A stretch of 64,000 bases of DNA from Calvatia gigantea (lineage: Eukaryota > Basidiomycota > Agaricomycetes > Agaricales > Lycoperdaceae). A program made the translations under genes and the position numbers. The stretch spans positions 124,001 to 188,000 of the forward strand of contig JACAAK010000001.1 in assembly GCA_025093985.1 (NCBI GenBank). The letters are read 5' to 3'. Under the pieces are notes generated by a model that was not told where the DNA came from, did no database searches, and saw only the letters and a list, made by a program, of their open reading frames with translations. This document shows positions 34,149 through 46,100 of the stretch, one piece after another. Within the stretch, counting starts at the first letter, position 1. Each line of letters starts with the position of its first letter.

Positions 34149-37100
34149 CCGCGCAACGAGCGCGCTTTACTCCACGACAGGGAGGTGGGCAGCAGCAGCA
34201 ACAGCGACAGCAGCAAGGCGGGCAGCGACCGCAAGGTCAGCAGCAGCCTTCGGGGTCTAAAAAGCCCCAGCAGCAACAGCAACAGCAGCAGCAGCAAAAG
34301 CCATCTGGAGGAGAAGGCGACGGCGAAAAGAAACACCGATGGCGCCCCCGAGGAAAAGGAAAAGGAAAAGGAAAGGAGGGAGGTGCGCAAGGCAATGCCG
34401 CCACCTCTTCCGGTTATATCCAGGACGTGGATTTCGTGTCGCAGGCACAAACCGTGCCGCCACCATCCACTCGTTCCCTCGTAGAAGCAACGCATCGAGC
34501 CAAAGTACCTCCAGTTGCATCTAACTCCGCTGCCACCGGCAGCAACGCCACTCCGCTCGCGTCGCGCATTACTGCGCCCGAGCCCGAAGCTCGTCGCAAA
34601 CCTTCGGTGAAAGCCAAGGTTACCGCCTTGAAGAATTGGGACAAACGTCTCGATTCAATTTCATCGTCGGGCGAGAGTTCGGAGGAGATGTGGAAGCGCT
34701 TTGACGAAATGGATGTCGATAAAAATCCATCCACCGTCACGAGGGAGGAAGACGAGATCGCGTGGCCGGCCCCTGTGTATAACAGGCCGGCGATTATCAA
34801 GAAACCCAAGCCGCTCAAGAAGAAGCAGGCACCGAAGGAGATCGAGTCAGTCCTCGAGTCGGTCTTAGATGACAACGACTCGGACACCGACTACGGTTCC
34901 GACGGAGGGTGTGGGTCAGTACCTTCAACTGACTATTATTCTTGCTCTGATGCAGAGTCTGATGTGCAGCCCCATCAATGGATGGGACGGAACGATACAG
35001 ACGCAGGGTCTGTCCGCCTCGGAGCGGGACGCCCTGGAGATTCCGAGGTTGAGTTGGGACGACCAGGTGGCCGCCGAAGAGAGCGGGGCACCTATGCAGA
35101 TGTAGCACGTCGTCCACCTCCTGTAGGGACTCGTCGTAGACACCGCTGTACAGACTTTATAAACTGCAATGTATGCTGGAAGCGCGCCCAAGGCGTTTCC
35201 CCTTCTGCTTATTCCGCTGGTACAACTAAGCTGGAAAGTAAGATGAACGCTACATATACCGTGAATAATCACGAGTATTCAGACAAGTTAAGGTCAGAAC
35301 TCCACGAAGAGCACGAGGATCTTAATCAGATCATCACATATCACATCTGTGATTTGTCTCAGTGCCAAAAGTGTCGAGAAGAAGGGAATAAACATTCTGT
35401 GAATAACGCAGACTGGCTCCTCGATTCTGGAGCATCGTACCATGTCACCGGTTATCTCTCTGATTTCGCAGAGGTTAAGATGGGCCATTTCGGGCTTATA
35501 CAAGCCGCTGGCAACCGGATTTATGAAATGACTGGACGAGGGTCTGTGATTTTCCAGCATGACGTGTCAGACAAGGGAAAGTCCAAGAGCGCTACTTCGT
35601 GTATTGCACCGGTCTTTTACATCAAAGAAATCACAGAACGGTTAATGTCCTCAGGCCAGATTCTTCGGAACGGCTATGTTTTAGAGGCAACCGTTAAAGG
35701 GACCACCATCCGTGATAAATCAGGAAGAGCCGTATTATCCGCCTGGCCTCATCGTTTGTATAAAAACAACGTACATACGGTGCACACGTATGTCTTGCAG
35801 AATAGCAAGGAGAAACCAGTCGCGTTGACATTACGCCAACTTGATTATATCGATTGGCATCGTCGAATGGGACATCCTTCGGATCGTGCGCTCTCCGAGC
35901 TTCCAAAGCACGTTGAGGGCATCGCGTCAATTCCCGCACCATCTACTCGGAAAGGCATTTGCGACGGCTGTGCCAAGGGGAAAATGCATAATAACCCCTT
36001 CCCGATTAATTCCAAGCGAGCCACCGCAGTCTTTGAGCTATGTCACTCAGACTTGCTGGAACTGCCCGTCATTAGCTACCATAAATATAAATGGGCAATG
36101 ACGTTCCTTGATGACTTTTCTTCTCACGCACATATAGTCCTCCTTCGAAAGAAGTCTGAGGCTTCTGAGAAGCTCATTCAGCTAATCAGCGCATTAGAGA
36201 ACCTCTCCGGAATGCGAGTCAAACGACTTCGCACCGATAATGGAGGAGAATATGTCAATGAAAGGTTATTGGCAGGACTCGCGGCGCGAGGAATTACCCA
36301 CGAGACCACTGCTCCCTATGCGCATCAGCAGAATGGGAGAGCAGAGAGACTGAACCGCACCCTACACGAGAAAGCCCAAGCTATAAGGCTACAGGCATGT
36401 CTACCTGACTCGTGGTGGGAATTTGCGTTGAACACAGCTGTGCATTTATATAATCGCACGCCAGTCCAGCGTCTGCAGTGGAAGACACCTTTTGAGTGTT
36501 ATTCGAGGGAAAAGCCAAATTTGTCCCATATCCGTGTGTTTGGATGCGGCGCGTACGTATATCTACCCGATGAGATCCGCCCAAACAAATTGTCCGCAAA
36601 ATCCGAGATGATGATCTTTCTTGGATACAAAGGCAGTAAAAACTACGTCTTTATGCGGCACACGGCAGGCAACGTGATCTTTATATCACCAAACGCCTTG
36701 TTCGACGAGGGATATTTCCCTAAATGCCCCGATTCAGTGCCGGATAGCAGTAACCGGCCTAATCACGGAGGAGAGAGAAATCTGCCTAGACCAGGATTAG
36801 AGAATGAACCACCTATTCCGCCATCTTCGGATGACGCTGGAATTGTTCCACCTCCACCTGATCATCCAGTTTCGTTACCCCCGGTTGCTCCACCATTTAA
36901 ACCGAAATATTCTCCGCCTTCACCTCCATTACCCCAGCGAGAGTCTACTCTGCCGGACAGCTTTGATTCACGACGGCCATCGCCTGGCAATACGCCACCT
37001 TGGATTCCCCCACCTGAGTCGCCACCTTCGCGTGGAACGACCGTTGAGGAGGAGCCTGATGTACAGGATAATTGGCATGTGGACAGAGATGTATGGGATA

Positions 37101-39183
37101 CCAAAAACCAGGAATTCCCAATCCCTGTTCCCAAACGTCGCGCTGTTGGTTCTGATCAGGTAGAGCCGCGTCGTTCTGAACGACGAGGCAGGCCTCCTGT
37201 CAGACCAGGTAATACATATGGAGAGAATAGGCGTCCCATTTCAATTGAAAGAGAAATAGATCGGACTCACCGACAAGAGCAGCAGAGGCAAAGGCAGCGT
37301 GTTCGCGCCAATGCCCCTTCGGACGAGATTATTCGAGAGCGAAGAGCAAGGACTAACCATCCTGAATATGTGAGGCAGAGAGTTCGTGCTGAGCGGTACC
37401 CGCCACGACCCTTTGACTTGCCTCCATTTCAGCTCCCTCCACGTCCGGAACTGCCGCCCATGCCTGAAAACAATGATCCAACATCTCACGATGTAAATGA
37501 CATGGACATTGAAAGGCTTGTCGCTGAGGGAGGAGTAAAATTGATCGATTTCTTGATACAGACGGTACACAACACCGCACACGGAGAGCCTGAAACTTTC
37601 CGTGACATGCTTAAGCTTCCTGAGCCTATCAAGGCAAAATGGATTGCTGCGTGTATCGAGGAACTCGAAGCGTTGAAGAAACGCGGGGTTTATGAATTGG
37701 TAGATCTTCCGAAAGGAAGGAGGACGGTTAAAAACCGTTGGGTATTTCTCGAAAGTCTGACGGCCGCCTGCGAGCTCGCTTAGTTGCGAAAGGGTTCTCG
37801 CAGATCGAAGGCATCGACTACAACGAGCTTTTCTCACCAGTTGTCCGCTACGAGTCCGCGCGTGTAAGCTTCGCACTCGCTGCAATCCATGATTGGGATA
37901 TGCATAGCGTTGACGTAAAAACTGCCTATTTATATGGCAAACTGGATGAGGAAATATACATGGAACAGCCCGAAGGGTTTCGACTTCCCGGGCAGGAAGG
38001 AAAAGTATGGAGACTCAGACGAGCGATTTACGGCCTTAAACAAGCCGGTCGCCAGTGGTGGAAAGAATTGCATCAATCTATGATTGAGCTGGGATTTACC
38101 CGCTGCAAATCCGACTACGCTGTATATTTTCACAGACATCCAAAGACGAAAGAGCTTGTAGTAGCCATTGTCTATGTCGATGACGTGAACTTCTTGGGAA
38201 AGAAAGACTCCCCCCTCCTCAAAGAGTTGAAGGGAAAGTTTACAAAAAAGTGGGAATGCAGAGATCACGGTCCCTGTGAAGAATTTCTTGGGATGAAAAT
38301 CTCGAGGAATCGCTCCAAGCGTCAAATCTTCATCCAACAGGTGAAATACCTGGATAAGATCTTGCAGCGCTTCCAGGTTCCGCAGTCTGCCGCGGCTAAA
38401 ACACCATTACCTGCTGGCTTCCAGTTCGTAACGAACAAGGAAACTGCAACAGTCCCCTTCCGTCTAAAGTACCAACAATTGGTTGGATCTTTAATGTACT
38501 TGATGATCGGTACTAGGCCCGACATAGCCTTTGCCGTAGTTAAGCTGGCACAACATGCCGCTAACCCCGCTCCTGAGCACTATCGCGCTGGAATACATGT
38601 ACTAAAGTACTTGTCTATGACAAGGAACTATGCATTGAAATATGAAGGCGATACTGGGAAATCCGCGGTGACGCTGGAATGCCTCAGTGACTCGGACTGG
38701 GCTCAAGATACAGAAACCCGCCGATCTGTTTCGGGAAACGTTTGTTTGATCGCGTCCGGTGCTGTCACTTGGACTTCGCGGCGACAAAAGACGGTTTCAT
38801 TATCGTCCACTGAGGCGGAATATAAAGAACTGTCTGACGCTTCACGTCAAGTGAAATGGCTGTCACAGCTTCTGGAGGAGCTCAAGATTGAGCACCCAAC
38901 TCCCATTCTTTATGGAGACAACGATGGGTCCAAATTCTGGACTGAAAATCCCATTGTTGAAAAACGATCGAAGCACGTGGATATTCATTACCACTATGTG
39001 CGAGAATTGGTCGAGGAGGGTATTATTGAAATTGGTGATGTGTCTTCACAAGACAATCCCGCCGATATCTTTACAAAGAATCTTGGCGTAACCAAAATCA
39101 ATCTCTTCCGCCCTGAACTAGGACTGATTTTCGGTTCCGATATCGAAGCATGGGATAAAGCCGCTCAATCGATGAAACGTTAA
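34149..39183 (+). pseudogene. Copia family 1 gag-end/pol polyprotein with one frame break
   Basis: The first part is a poly-Gln, Lys/Gly-rich gag tail. Protease follows with LLDSGASYHVTG (about 35415) and integrase with WHRRMGHPS, the CDGCAKGK zinc-binding region, FLDDFSSHA and RTDNGGEYVN (about 36230). A long Pro-rich spacer then leads to reverse transcriptase (AIYGLKQAGRQWW near 38025 and the catalytic YVDDVNFLG at about 38175) and RNase H (SSTEAEYKELSDAS near 38805). Stop TAA is at 39181-39183. A single missing A near 37752 moves the frame between VKNRWVFLE and the RT core; the truncated copy at 54106 has four A here, this copy three. All catalytic residues are otherwise intact. Confidence 0.92.
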
Positions 39184-39194
39184 TCTCCCTCCTT

Positions 39195-39208
39195 CAAGTG
39201 AGGAGGAG
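39195..39208 (+). promoter_or_regulatory. Polypurine tract of copia family 1
   Basis: AAGTGAGGAGGAG lies immediately before the 3' LTR and is the expected plus-strand primer. The same sequence precedes the LTR of the reverse copy near 54514-54527. Confidence 0.75.
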
Positions 39209-39616
39209 TGTTGAATCTCGATCCGTACCACTACGTTGGTTCAGTCTATTTATAGCTGAAACGGTTCTTGAGTACTTCACTCTTGAAGAGAGATAACGAA
39301 CAATGTACTAGACCGCACTCTAGGTTGCTGGTCATGGTCTATTAACTAGAACAATGTACGCAGTATGCTCTCTATATGCTACTGGCAGATAAGACCTCAC
39401 CTGTATTAGGTAGAACGGCGCACAGACCAGAGACATTAGATATATAAGCTCTATGTAGTATGCGTACATTCTTTAGACAATCCAGTCTATTCTCTGCCCA
39501 ATATTCCACTAAGATATCCACTAGCTACGGTCTACAATCAGCATCTCAACAAACCCAGTGAGTACGACTCCCCTCCGCCACTAGCATAGAGCTACCGTGG
39601 TGTACTCGTCTTAACA
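39209..39616 (+). repeat. 3' LTR of copia family 1
   Basis: 408 bp, one difference from the 5' LTR. It is followed by CCCCC (39617-39621). Confidence 0.95.
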
Positions 39617-39621
39617 CCCCC
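39617..39621. repeat. Target-site duplication, right (CCCCC)
   Basis: Partner of 31801-31805. Confidence 0.9.
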
Positions 39622-39853
39622 GAGATATTTCATGCACAAGCCTCGTGGCCAAACTGTGTCCAACTCGACGGTTGCGACAAGGAAAACCCTCCTCACCAGT
39701 AAATGCCGTTACTGGTTTGACCGTTCCACGGCCTCGAGTTCCGAGGTCACAAAGTGGTTTTTGTGACGAAAGTAGGCTGGGATATATCCCCGTGAACCTA
39801 ACAATCCATCTGACTTTTGGATTCTAGAAAAAGTTTTTGATTGTACTGATTAA
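39622..39853 (+). pseudogene. E-type defensin remnant, copy F' (host flank, split by the copia insertion)
   Basis: This is the host counterpart of 33830-34048. It has the same SGFCDE end of exon 1, the same intron and a last exon with Phe in place of the fifth Cys; TAA is at 39851-39853. The 5' part of the locus now lies on the other side of the retrotransposon (before 31806). It stands tail to tail with intact copy C, 660 bp away. Confidence 0.65.
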
Positions 39854-39879
39854 TTATTCTTCTTCGGGATCCTCAGCGG

Positions 39880-40075
39880 TATATTTCTCCTGTCCGGGCA
39901 AGAGTTCATAGCACAGGCTTTCCAGTTTGCCCTGTGACATTCGGGCAAGATTGGTAGATATATATTGGTAATGGATATCAGGTTCACCATAGTTGCATTT
40001 ACTTTCCACGTCTTTTGGACCACATTCAGAAAGCTACGGAAGCCCGGCCCAAACTTTCAAAGCATCCCACAAAGG
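39880..40075 (+). repeat. 3'-flank module of E-type defensin genes
   Basis: Same block as 25120-25340 and 60835-61030. Shared strings include CACATTCAGA, GGAAGCCCGGCCCA and CTTTCAAAGCATCC. Confidence 0.7.
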
Positions 40076-40516
40076 GTTTCAAATGCGAGGGGAGCCCCGT
40101 GGCTGGGTGAGCCAAGTATTCACGATTTCCCTCCTTCGCATACTTGTTCTCAACCCGCTTACACGTACTTAAGGGATTATGAACAAGCACACAAAATGGT
40201 TCGCAAACGAGATAAGATCTATCATGATGAGGGCTCATAAAAATTCCAAGGCTAACAGTCTAGAAAGGGCGACAGAAGGCTCGCCTCCAATCATAATCCC
40301 TACCCCATCCCAGCCTTAATTGATTGGCAAAAATTTCTACAACATCGTGACATACAGACCAACTTACTTCCACCCCATTGGCCTTTCTTGACATGTATGG
40401 TGAGCGCTCTCTTATATACGTTAACGAAAAACATTTGAAATTTGGTACTACTAGTTTTGGATGTTCCCTTCAACTCGAGAGCACCCCTCTCCACGGAAAA
40501 AACGCACGAGTGTTGC

Positions 40517-40782
40517 TCAATGGGTACAGACACAGACTTGTTCTGGTGATTATATGTGTTAAACAAGTCGAGGGATGGAACGAATATAAGCAACCTACGG
40601 TCATTGCAAAAGCCACCATGGAAGCCTTGAAGTTGAGCAATGCAACTAGCGCTGCAAGCCGCATCGGCTGCACCAAAGATACTACCTGCCTGGCAGGTAA
40701 TTTCTGTATCGGGGGCGGGGGCACCCGTGACACTAATAGCAAACAAGGCGATGAAGGTGACGAGGGCTTTGGTAGGTTTCAT
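40517..40782 (-). CDS. Plectasin-like CSalphabeta defensin, copy C, intact
   Basis: Two exons, 40599-40782 and 40517-40542, with a 56-nt intron (GTAGGT to ACCAG), encode 69 residues. Residues 1-20 are a signal peptide (hydrophobic core FIALFAISVTG), then APAP, a likely dipeptidase-trimmed start. Cys30, 43, 47, 59, 65 and 67 give C-x12-C-x3-C-x11-C-x5-C-x-C. The gamma-core GGFC is at 56-59 and the closing VCVC comes from the 26-nt last exon. Plectasin, the first fungal defensin described, ends with the same GGYC..VCKC layout. The mature part is strongly acidic with almost no Lys/Arg. No Kex2 site is present. TATAAAAA lies 46 bp upstream. Antimicrobial or signalling function is inferred from the fold only. 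Confidence 0.88.
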
Positions 40783-40827
40783 TGCGATTTGTCAACTAGT
40801 GGGTGTGACTCAACCAATTCAGTACAC

Positions 40828-40835
40828 TTTTTATA
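40828..40835 (-). promoter_or_regulatory. TATA box of defensin copy C
   Basis: TATAAAAA on the minus strand lies 46 bp before ATG 40782. It is in the same position as in copy D (61586-61593). Confidence 0.65.
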
Positions 40836-41548
40836 CTTGAGTGAGCAGGAAGGATGATGCGAATACCGCGGTATAGGATAGTCGGCACAGAGGAAACCGT
40901 CTTCGGCACCTATGAACGGCTAGCGGAATGGGACGACTAAACGACTAGAAGCTATGCTTAAGCAGCGGACAACTGCTCAGCAATGGTTCCCTGACCCCAG
41001 TTGTCTCGTAGCAAGACGACGTGTGGGGCGCGGATGTGATGTATTCCGTGGTGAAGAAACTAGAAGGCCGTTCCCGTGAACGTTTGTTGCAAAATACGGT
41101 GAGCCTCTGCGGAGTGCACTCGATTCGGAATAGCATGGTATGTTTTTCTGGGCCGCCCCTGACGTTATTAAGTACATCTTCAATATGGAGTGCCGCGTAG
41201 TCCTTGTCAGTGTAGTGGTGGACATGCTTGAATTTGGAGCTGCAGAAGGTGGCGTGAAAAGGCCACCATGGATTGACCTGCTAAGTAGGTGGACGGATTC
41301 CCACCCCTGGAAACAGTATTGGCAGAAGTCGTGGAGGCGCCACTTTAGTCGCCTGCGGCGCCATCAAGTCACGACTTAACTACAGTGGCTACAAAATGAC
41401 TTTCGCATGAGGAATGTTGCCAAATTAAGTATGGTACAGATGATGAGATTGCCAGGCTACGAAAAATACGCTACACCCAAAGGCGCCTGAACATTGAGAA
41501 TCGGACTGAACGAGCATCCATTGTAATAAATGCCTCCAAAGCCAATCC

Positions 41549-41700
41549 TCACCCTTCGAAAAAGACCAATTCAATGACAGCCCCAAGCTCATGGTCAATA
41601 TCCTCATCTCCGATGGCATCAAACTCCAACAACTGATAGAACTTCAATTCCTCATCCAGGCTTCGAACGGCATTATACCGTTTATCTGAGGACCATCCAA
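41549..41700 (-). other. Possible 3' coding fragment of an unknown gene
   Basis: A minus-strand frame of about 50 codons with an acidic, protein-like sequence (RSLDEELKFYQLLEF, then GDEDIDHELG and VIELVFFEG) ends in TGA at 41549-41551. It has no recognised family and the 5' side is lost at the 391-bp repeat. It may be a relic carried with the rearrangement here. Confidence 0.3.
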
Positions 41701-41707
41701 GTGAATA

Positions 41708-42098
41708 TACACATGAGATCAATAAATCATTTATAATCGAGAGATGTACGGTTCAAAATAATGTCCTCGCGAGATAAAGCAATGTAATTAGGTTGATTTT
41801 GACTCTTCTCAGCCTCTGCATCCAAGCACTGTCCCACCCTAACTTGAATCGCAAGACAAAAATTACAGAAGACCTTGAACTTGTTGCCGGTAACACTAGC
41901 GTAAACTTCAGAAGAGCGGCCTGTAGAAAATCTGTATAAACTCAGTAACTCGTTATACGCACGAGAACTGTATATATTAGTCACCTGTATAAACTGGTGA
42001 TAGAATGAGCTTGGGTCTGGCTACGGAAGGAAGGATAACATACCTCAGTAACTCGTTATACGCACGAGAACTGAGGTATTCAGCTAATGAGACTATGG
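41708..42098. repeat. 391-bp direct repeat, copy 1, with a truncated family 2 LTR
   Basis: Matches 42608-42998 at a constant offset of 900 bp, with one mismatch noticed. It contains the 214-bp host flank plus the first 177 bp of the LTR (41922-42098), then jumps back to host sequence. It has no TSD of its own, so it is a copied segment and not a separate insertion. Confidence 0.85.
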
Positions 42099-42149
42099 GT
42101 AACTATAACAAAGTGATCACCTTGAGTAGCGAAGGCACTACAGCACGCG

Positions 42150-42600
42150 AGCTGTTGTCTCGGGATGGCGGGGCTGTGTTTTTTGGACGAAACAGAGGAT
42201 GTCACGGATTTTGTTCAAATGGGGTGAGGTCCGGGAGTGGCCCTCGATTGGGTAGCAGATATATTTTTTCCACACCCTTGCATGTTGGGACACTCCCAAT
42301 AGCAAGTGAGCTCCACATTCCTTCAAGGAGTTAGTGCAGTATTGATAGAAGTGTTTTAAGCCCCTAGAATGGCCCAGTACAAAACAGCTTTTATCCCAAA
42401 GTCGACCTGTTTTTCCAAGTCCAACGTAGGTAGGAAATTCGAGGTCCCCAAGGTCCAACATGGAATACCTGTCCTATTCCCAACATTTGCCTGCTGTTAT
42501 GGAGTTACATTTGGACGTCGTGAATCCCTCAATATCCTGGACGAAGTTCAAATCAGTTGGGAAATGTCTAGTAAACTGCACCAATCTGCAGGAATTTTTT
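42150..42600. repeat. Further copy of the defensin C/D upstream region
   Basis: The stretch aligns with 61810-62330 (for example TATATTTTTTCCACACCCTTG and CACTCCCAATA). Part of the same sequence also occurs at 41040-41280 beside copy C. The upstream region of copy C is thus partly duplicated. Confidence 0.6.
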
Positions 42601-42607
42601 GCAGTGT

Positions 42608-42998
42608 TACACATGAGATCAATAAATCATTTATAATCGAGAGATGTACGGTTCAAAATACTGTCCTCGCGAGATAAAGCAATGTAATTAGGTTGATTTT
42701 GACTCTTCTCAGCCTCTGCATCCAAGCACTGTCCCACCCTAACTTGAATCGCAAGACAAAAATTACAGAAGACCTTGAACTTGTTGCCGGTAACACTAGC
42801 GTAAACTTCAGAAGAGCGGCCTGTAGAAAATCTGTATAAACTCAGTAACTCGTTATACGCACGAGAACTGTATATATTAGTCACCTGTATAAACTGGTGA
42901 TAGAATGAGCTTGGGTCTGGCTACGGAAGGAAGGATAACATACCTCAGTAACTCGTTATACGCACGAGAACTGAGGTATTCAGCTAATGAGACTATGG
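42608..42998. repeat. 391-bp direct repeat, copy 2, at the left edge of the family 2 element
   Basis: Consists of 214 bp of host flank, including the CGGCC target site, plus the first 177 bp of the 3' LTR of the full-length element. Confidence 0.85.
42817..42821. repeat. Target-site duplication of copia family 2 (CGGCC), left
   Basis: CGGCC before the LTR is repeated at 47992-47996 after the other LTR. Confidence 0.85.
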
Positions 42999-43184
42999 TA
43001 CTTAAGCAATATCATAAGGCAGGGTCGTATGCGAAAACTTCGTGTATCTAAGAGTCACGGCACTATGTTAAGTGTCCGTCTACGAAATAGGTGCCCACTG
43101 TGTAAGTCTAACTGGCACGACAGTGGGCGCTCTGATGGCCAGTATGGCACTCCGCATGTCTCGGAGCGGTTTGGCAATTCAACA
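42822..43184 (-). repeat. 3' LTR of copia family 2
   Basis: Begins TGTTGAATTGCC at 43184 and ends at 42822. It carries an internal repeated motif, CAGTAACTCGTTATACGCACG, found twice per LTR about 105 bp apart. Confidence 0.93.
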
Positions 43185-43193
43185 CTCCCCTTC
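43185..43193 (-). promoter_or_regulatory. Polypurine tract of copia family 2
   Basis: GAAGGGGAG on the minus strand lies directly before the 3' LTR. It overlaps the last codons of pol. Confidence 0.7.
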
Positions 43194-46100
43194 AAATCGT
43201 GGAGAGACCGAGCTCGGAGGCGAAATGCTTCACCTTGGGTGAGGGAAGCGCCTTGGTGAATACGTCGGCAACCATGTCTTCAGTTGGGCAGTAAACGAGG
43301 CGTAGTTTTCCTTCTTCAATGACCCATCGAATGAAGTGATATCGGATGTCGATGTGCTTGGTACGAGCATGAAATTGGTGATCATGCGCGAGTGCAATGG
43401 CAGACTGGTTATCAGAAAAGAGGGTCATGGCACCAAGTTGGATGTTGAAGACTTGGGAGACGAGGGAACGGAGCCATAGTGTTTCTTTCATGGCATGGGT
43501 AGCTGCAACGTATTCGGACTCTATGGTGGACAGGGTTATGAGTTCCTGTCATTTAGCACTCCATGAAACGGCACCACCATTTATCATAAACGTGAAGCCA
43601 GAAGTAGCACGGCAATCCTCAGCCATGTTACCATCAGCATCGGTGTACCCTTGTGGCTCCTCGTTCGAGCCACCATAAGTGAGCCATAGATCGCGTGTCT
43701 TCTTCAAATAACGGAAGACCCGTTTAACGGCCTCCCAGTGAGCCTCCCCTGGGTTCTTGGAGAAACACGATAAGACTTGGACGGCATATGCGATGTCGGG
43801 ACGAGTGCTGAGGGCCGCGTACATAAGTGTACCAACGGCTTCCTGATATGGGATGTGTGCCATACGAGCGATGTCGGCTGTGGTTTTGGGAGCGTGGTCG
43901 GAGGTGAGGCGAATGGATGGTTCCATGGGGGAACTGGCGGGTTTTGCGTCCTCGAGACCAAAGCGGCGGAGGGATGCATCAATATATGACCGTTGGGAGA
44001 GTAGTAACTTGCCTTCCTCCCGGATCCTCTTCACCTCAATGCCTAACAGCCAATGTAACTCCCCTAGATCTGTCACCTCTACAAAATCTGCCACCCGTTT
44101 CTTAACCCAATTTATCCGTGTGAGTTTGGTACCTGCGAGCGTGCAGTCGTCAACGTGAACAGCGAGGATGATGAGGTCGGGCGTGATGTTGAGAATGAAC
44201 ACACACGGGTCACTATCAGATCACGTGAACCCAATGTTGTCAACCAGGATTTCACATAGATGTTGATACCAACGTCGCCCTGACTGCTTCAATCCATAGA
44301 GAGTCTTGCGAAGTCGGCAGACCTTGCGAGGATGTTCTGGGTCTTCGAAACCAGGTGGTTGCCGCATGTAGATTACTTCATCATCAGTCAGCTTCCCATT
44401 TAGGTAAGCACCCTTGATATCAATTTGGTGAATCTCCATGTCCCGGGCTGCAGAGATAGCGAGGATCGCTCGGATTGATGCGAGTTTTGCAACCGGTGCA
44501 TAGGTATCGAAATAGTCAACGCCTGGCACTTGGGAGAATCCCTGTGCAACGAGGCATGCCTTGTAGCGGACAGCGTTCCCTTGGGCATCTTTCTTGACTT
44601 TGTAAACCCACTTTGATCCGATGACGTTTGCTTCGGACGGCAAGTCTGCGAGTTCCCACGTTCCCGCTTGCATCAGCGTGGCATACTCCTCTTCCATCCC
44701 ACTATGCCACTGTGGCCAGTCTGGCCTCCTCATGGCCTCCTTCAAGGTCTTCGGCTCCATGGACTCTGCTTCGTCCATCTCCAATGAGAATGCCCAAACT
44801 TCCTTCCAATCTGCCTCTTCAACAAAGGTAACAGCACGGCCTTCGAGGATGTCAAGAGCTTTCTGGCTAGGATTTCGGGTTCGACGTGGGCGTTCTATAG
44901 GTGTATCATCATCACCATCTGTGTTGGTGGTGACAGGTTTTGGCTCGGGTGTAGGGTTGGCGGCAGTGGGTGTGGTGGTGGGCTCAAGGGTAGGTGCTGA
45001 ATCCTTGGTACCTTCCAAGGTGAGCATTGATTCACGTCGAATCTCGCTCGTTAACTGATCCTCCCCTTCGAGATTTGGATTAGCGAATGTAACGTTCCGC
45101 TCAACACGAACAGCTCCGGTGTCTGGATACAAGATCTGCATGCCATTACTGTCGTCATCAAAGCCCAACCATTTCCCTTCCTTGGCGCGTGGATCCAACT
45201 TATCACCCCCTCCTTGGAAAACCCAACACACCTCGCCCCACTCATGTAGGTCCTTCAGGTCTGGTCTCTGTTTGTATACCATTTCAAAAGGAGTTTTTTC
45301 TGCGATCACCCTTGTACTAGTCCTATTCATCAACCATACAATGTGCCGTGCACATTCCGCCCATAATGATTTCGGAAGCCGTGCGACGTGGTTGAGTGCT
45401 CGAACGCACTCGAGGATAGTACGGTTTCGACGTTCTGCTATGCCATTGTGCTGTGGAGTGTCGTGGACAGTAAGTTTGACTTGAGTGCCTCGTGATTGTA
45501 GATATTCACGGAAAGCATTCCCTGTATATTCGCCTCCACGGTCTGAGTGTAGCGTCTTGATCCGGGCACGGAATTGTGTCTCGCACCATGTCTCGAAGGT
45601 TTTGTAGGCCTTCGGGACCTCTGACTTCGCTGTAAGGAACCCAATATGGGTCCACCTAGAATAATCATCGGTGAACGTAACATAGTACTTCTTTCCTTTT
45701 CGAGTCTCGGCTGTCGCTGGTCCCCAGACATCGGAGTGAATTTCGGCAGCAAATTCCTTTGCTCCCTCACTATGGCGCTCCTTTGCTACTCCTTTTCGTG
45801 TCGATTTTGCGAACACGCATGCCTCGCAGAAGAGTTTGGTACCCCCATCCACTTCTAGTCTCAATCCTGTCACCATTCCATCCCTGACTAACTTCTTAGC
45901 TGCATCAGGCGCGATGTGACCGAGATGGCGGTGTATCAAATCTAGTGTGAGTATCTCTCCAACAGCATTGACTTCCAGTTCGCCCTCGGCCTCTCTTAGA
46001 ATCCTATACAGGCCCTTTCCGCTTCGTGGAATTTCTGCGATGCGGGTCCCACTTGGATCACGGATAATACACTTCCTATTTGCGAAGGTCGTTGTAAATC

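Larger units (their letters stand above)
31806..39616 (+). mobile_element. Ty1/copia retrotransposon, family 1, full length, 7811 bp
   Basis: Two 408-bp LTRs that differ at one position by eye bound a gag and pol region in the order gag, protease, integrase, reverse transcriptase and RNase H, which defines copia. CCCCC target repeats flank it. LTR near-identity indicates a very recent insertion. The element is not autonomous as it stands. A 1-kb host segment interrupts gag (33149-34148), and one A is missing from an A-run near 37752, which splits pol before the reverse transcriptase. A second, truncated copy lies at 54106-59240 (-). Confidence 0.95.

Noticed and set aside
34190..34310. Gln-repeat tract as a separate prion-like or microsatellite feature
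   Set aside because: It is part of the basic, low-complexity gag tail of the copia element, a common feature of such tails.
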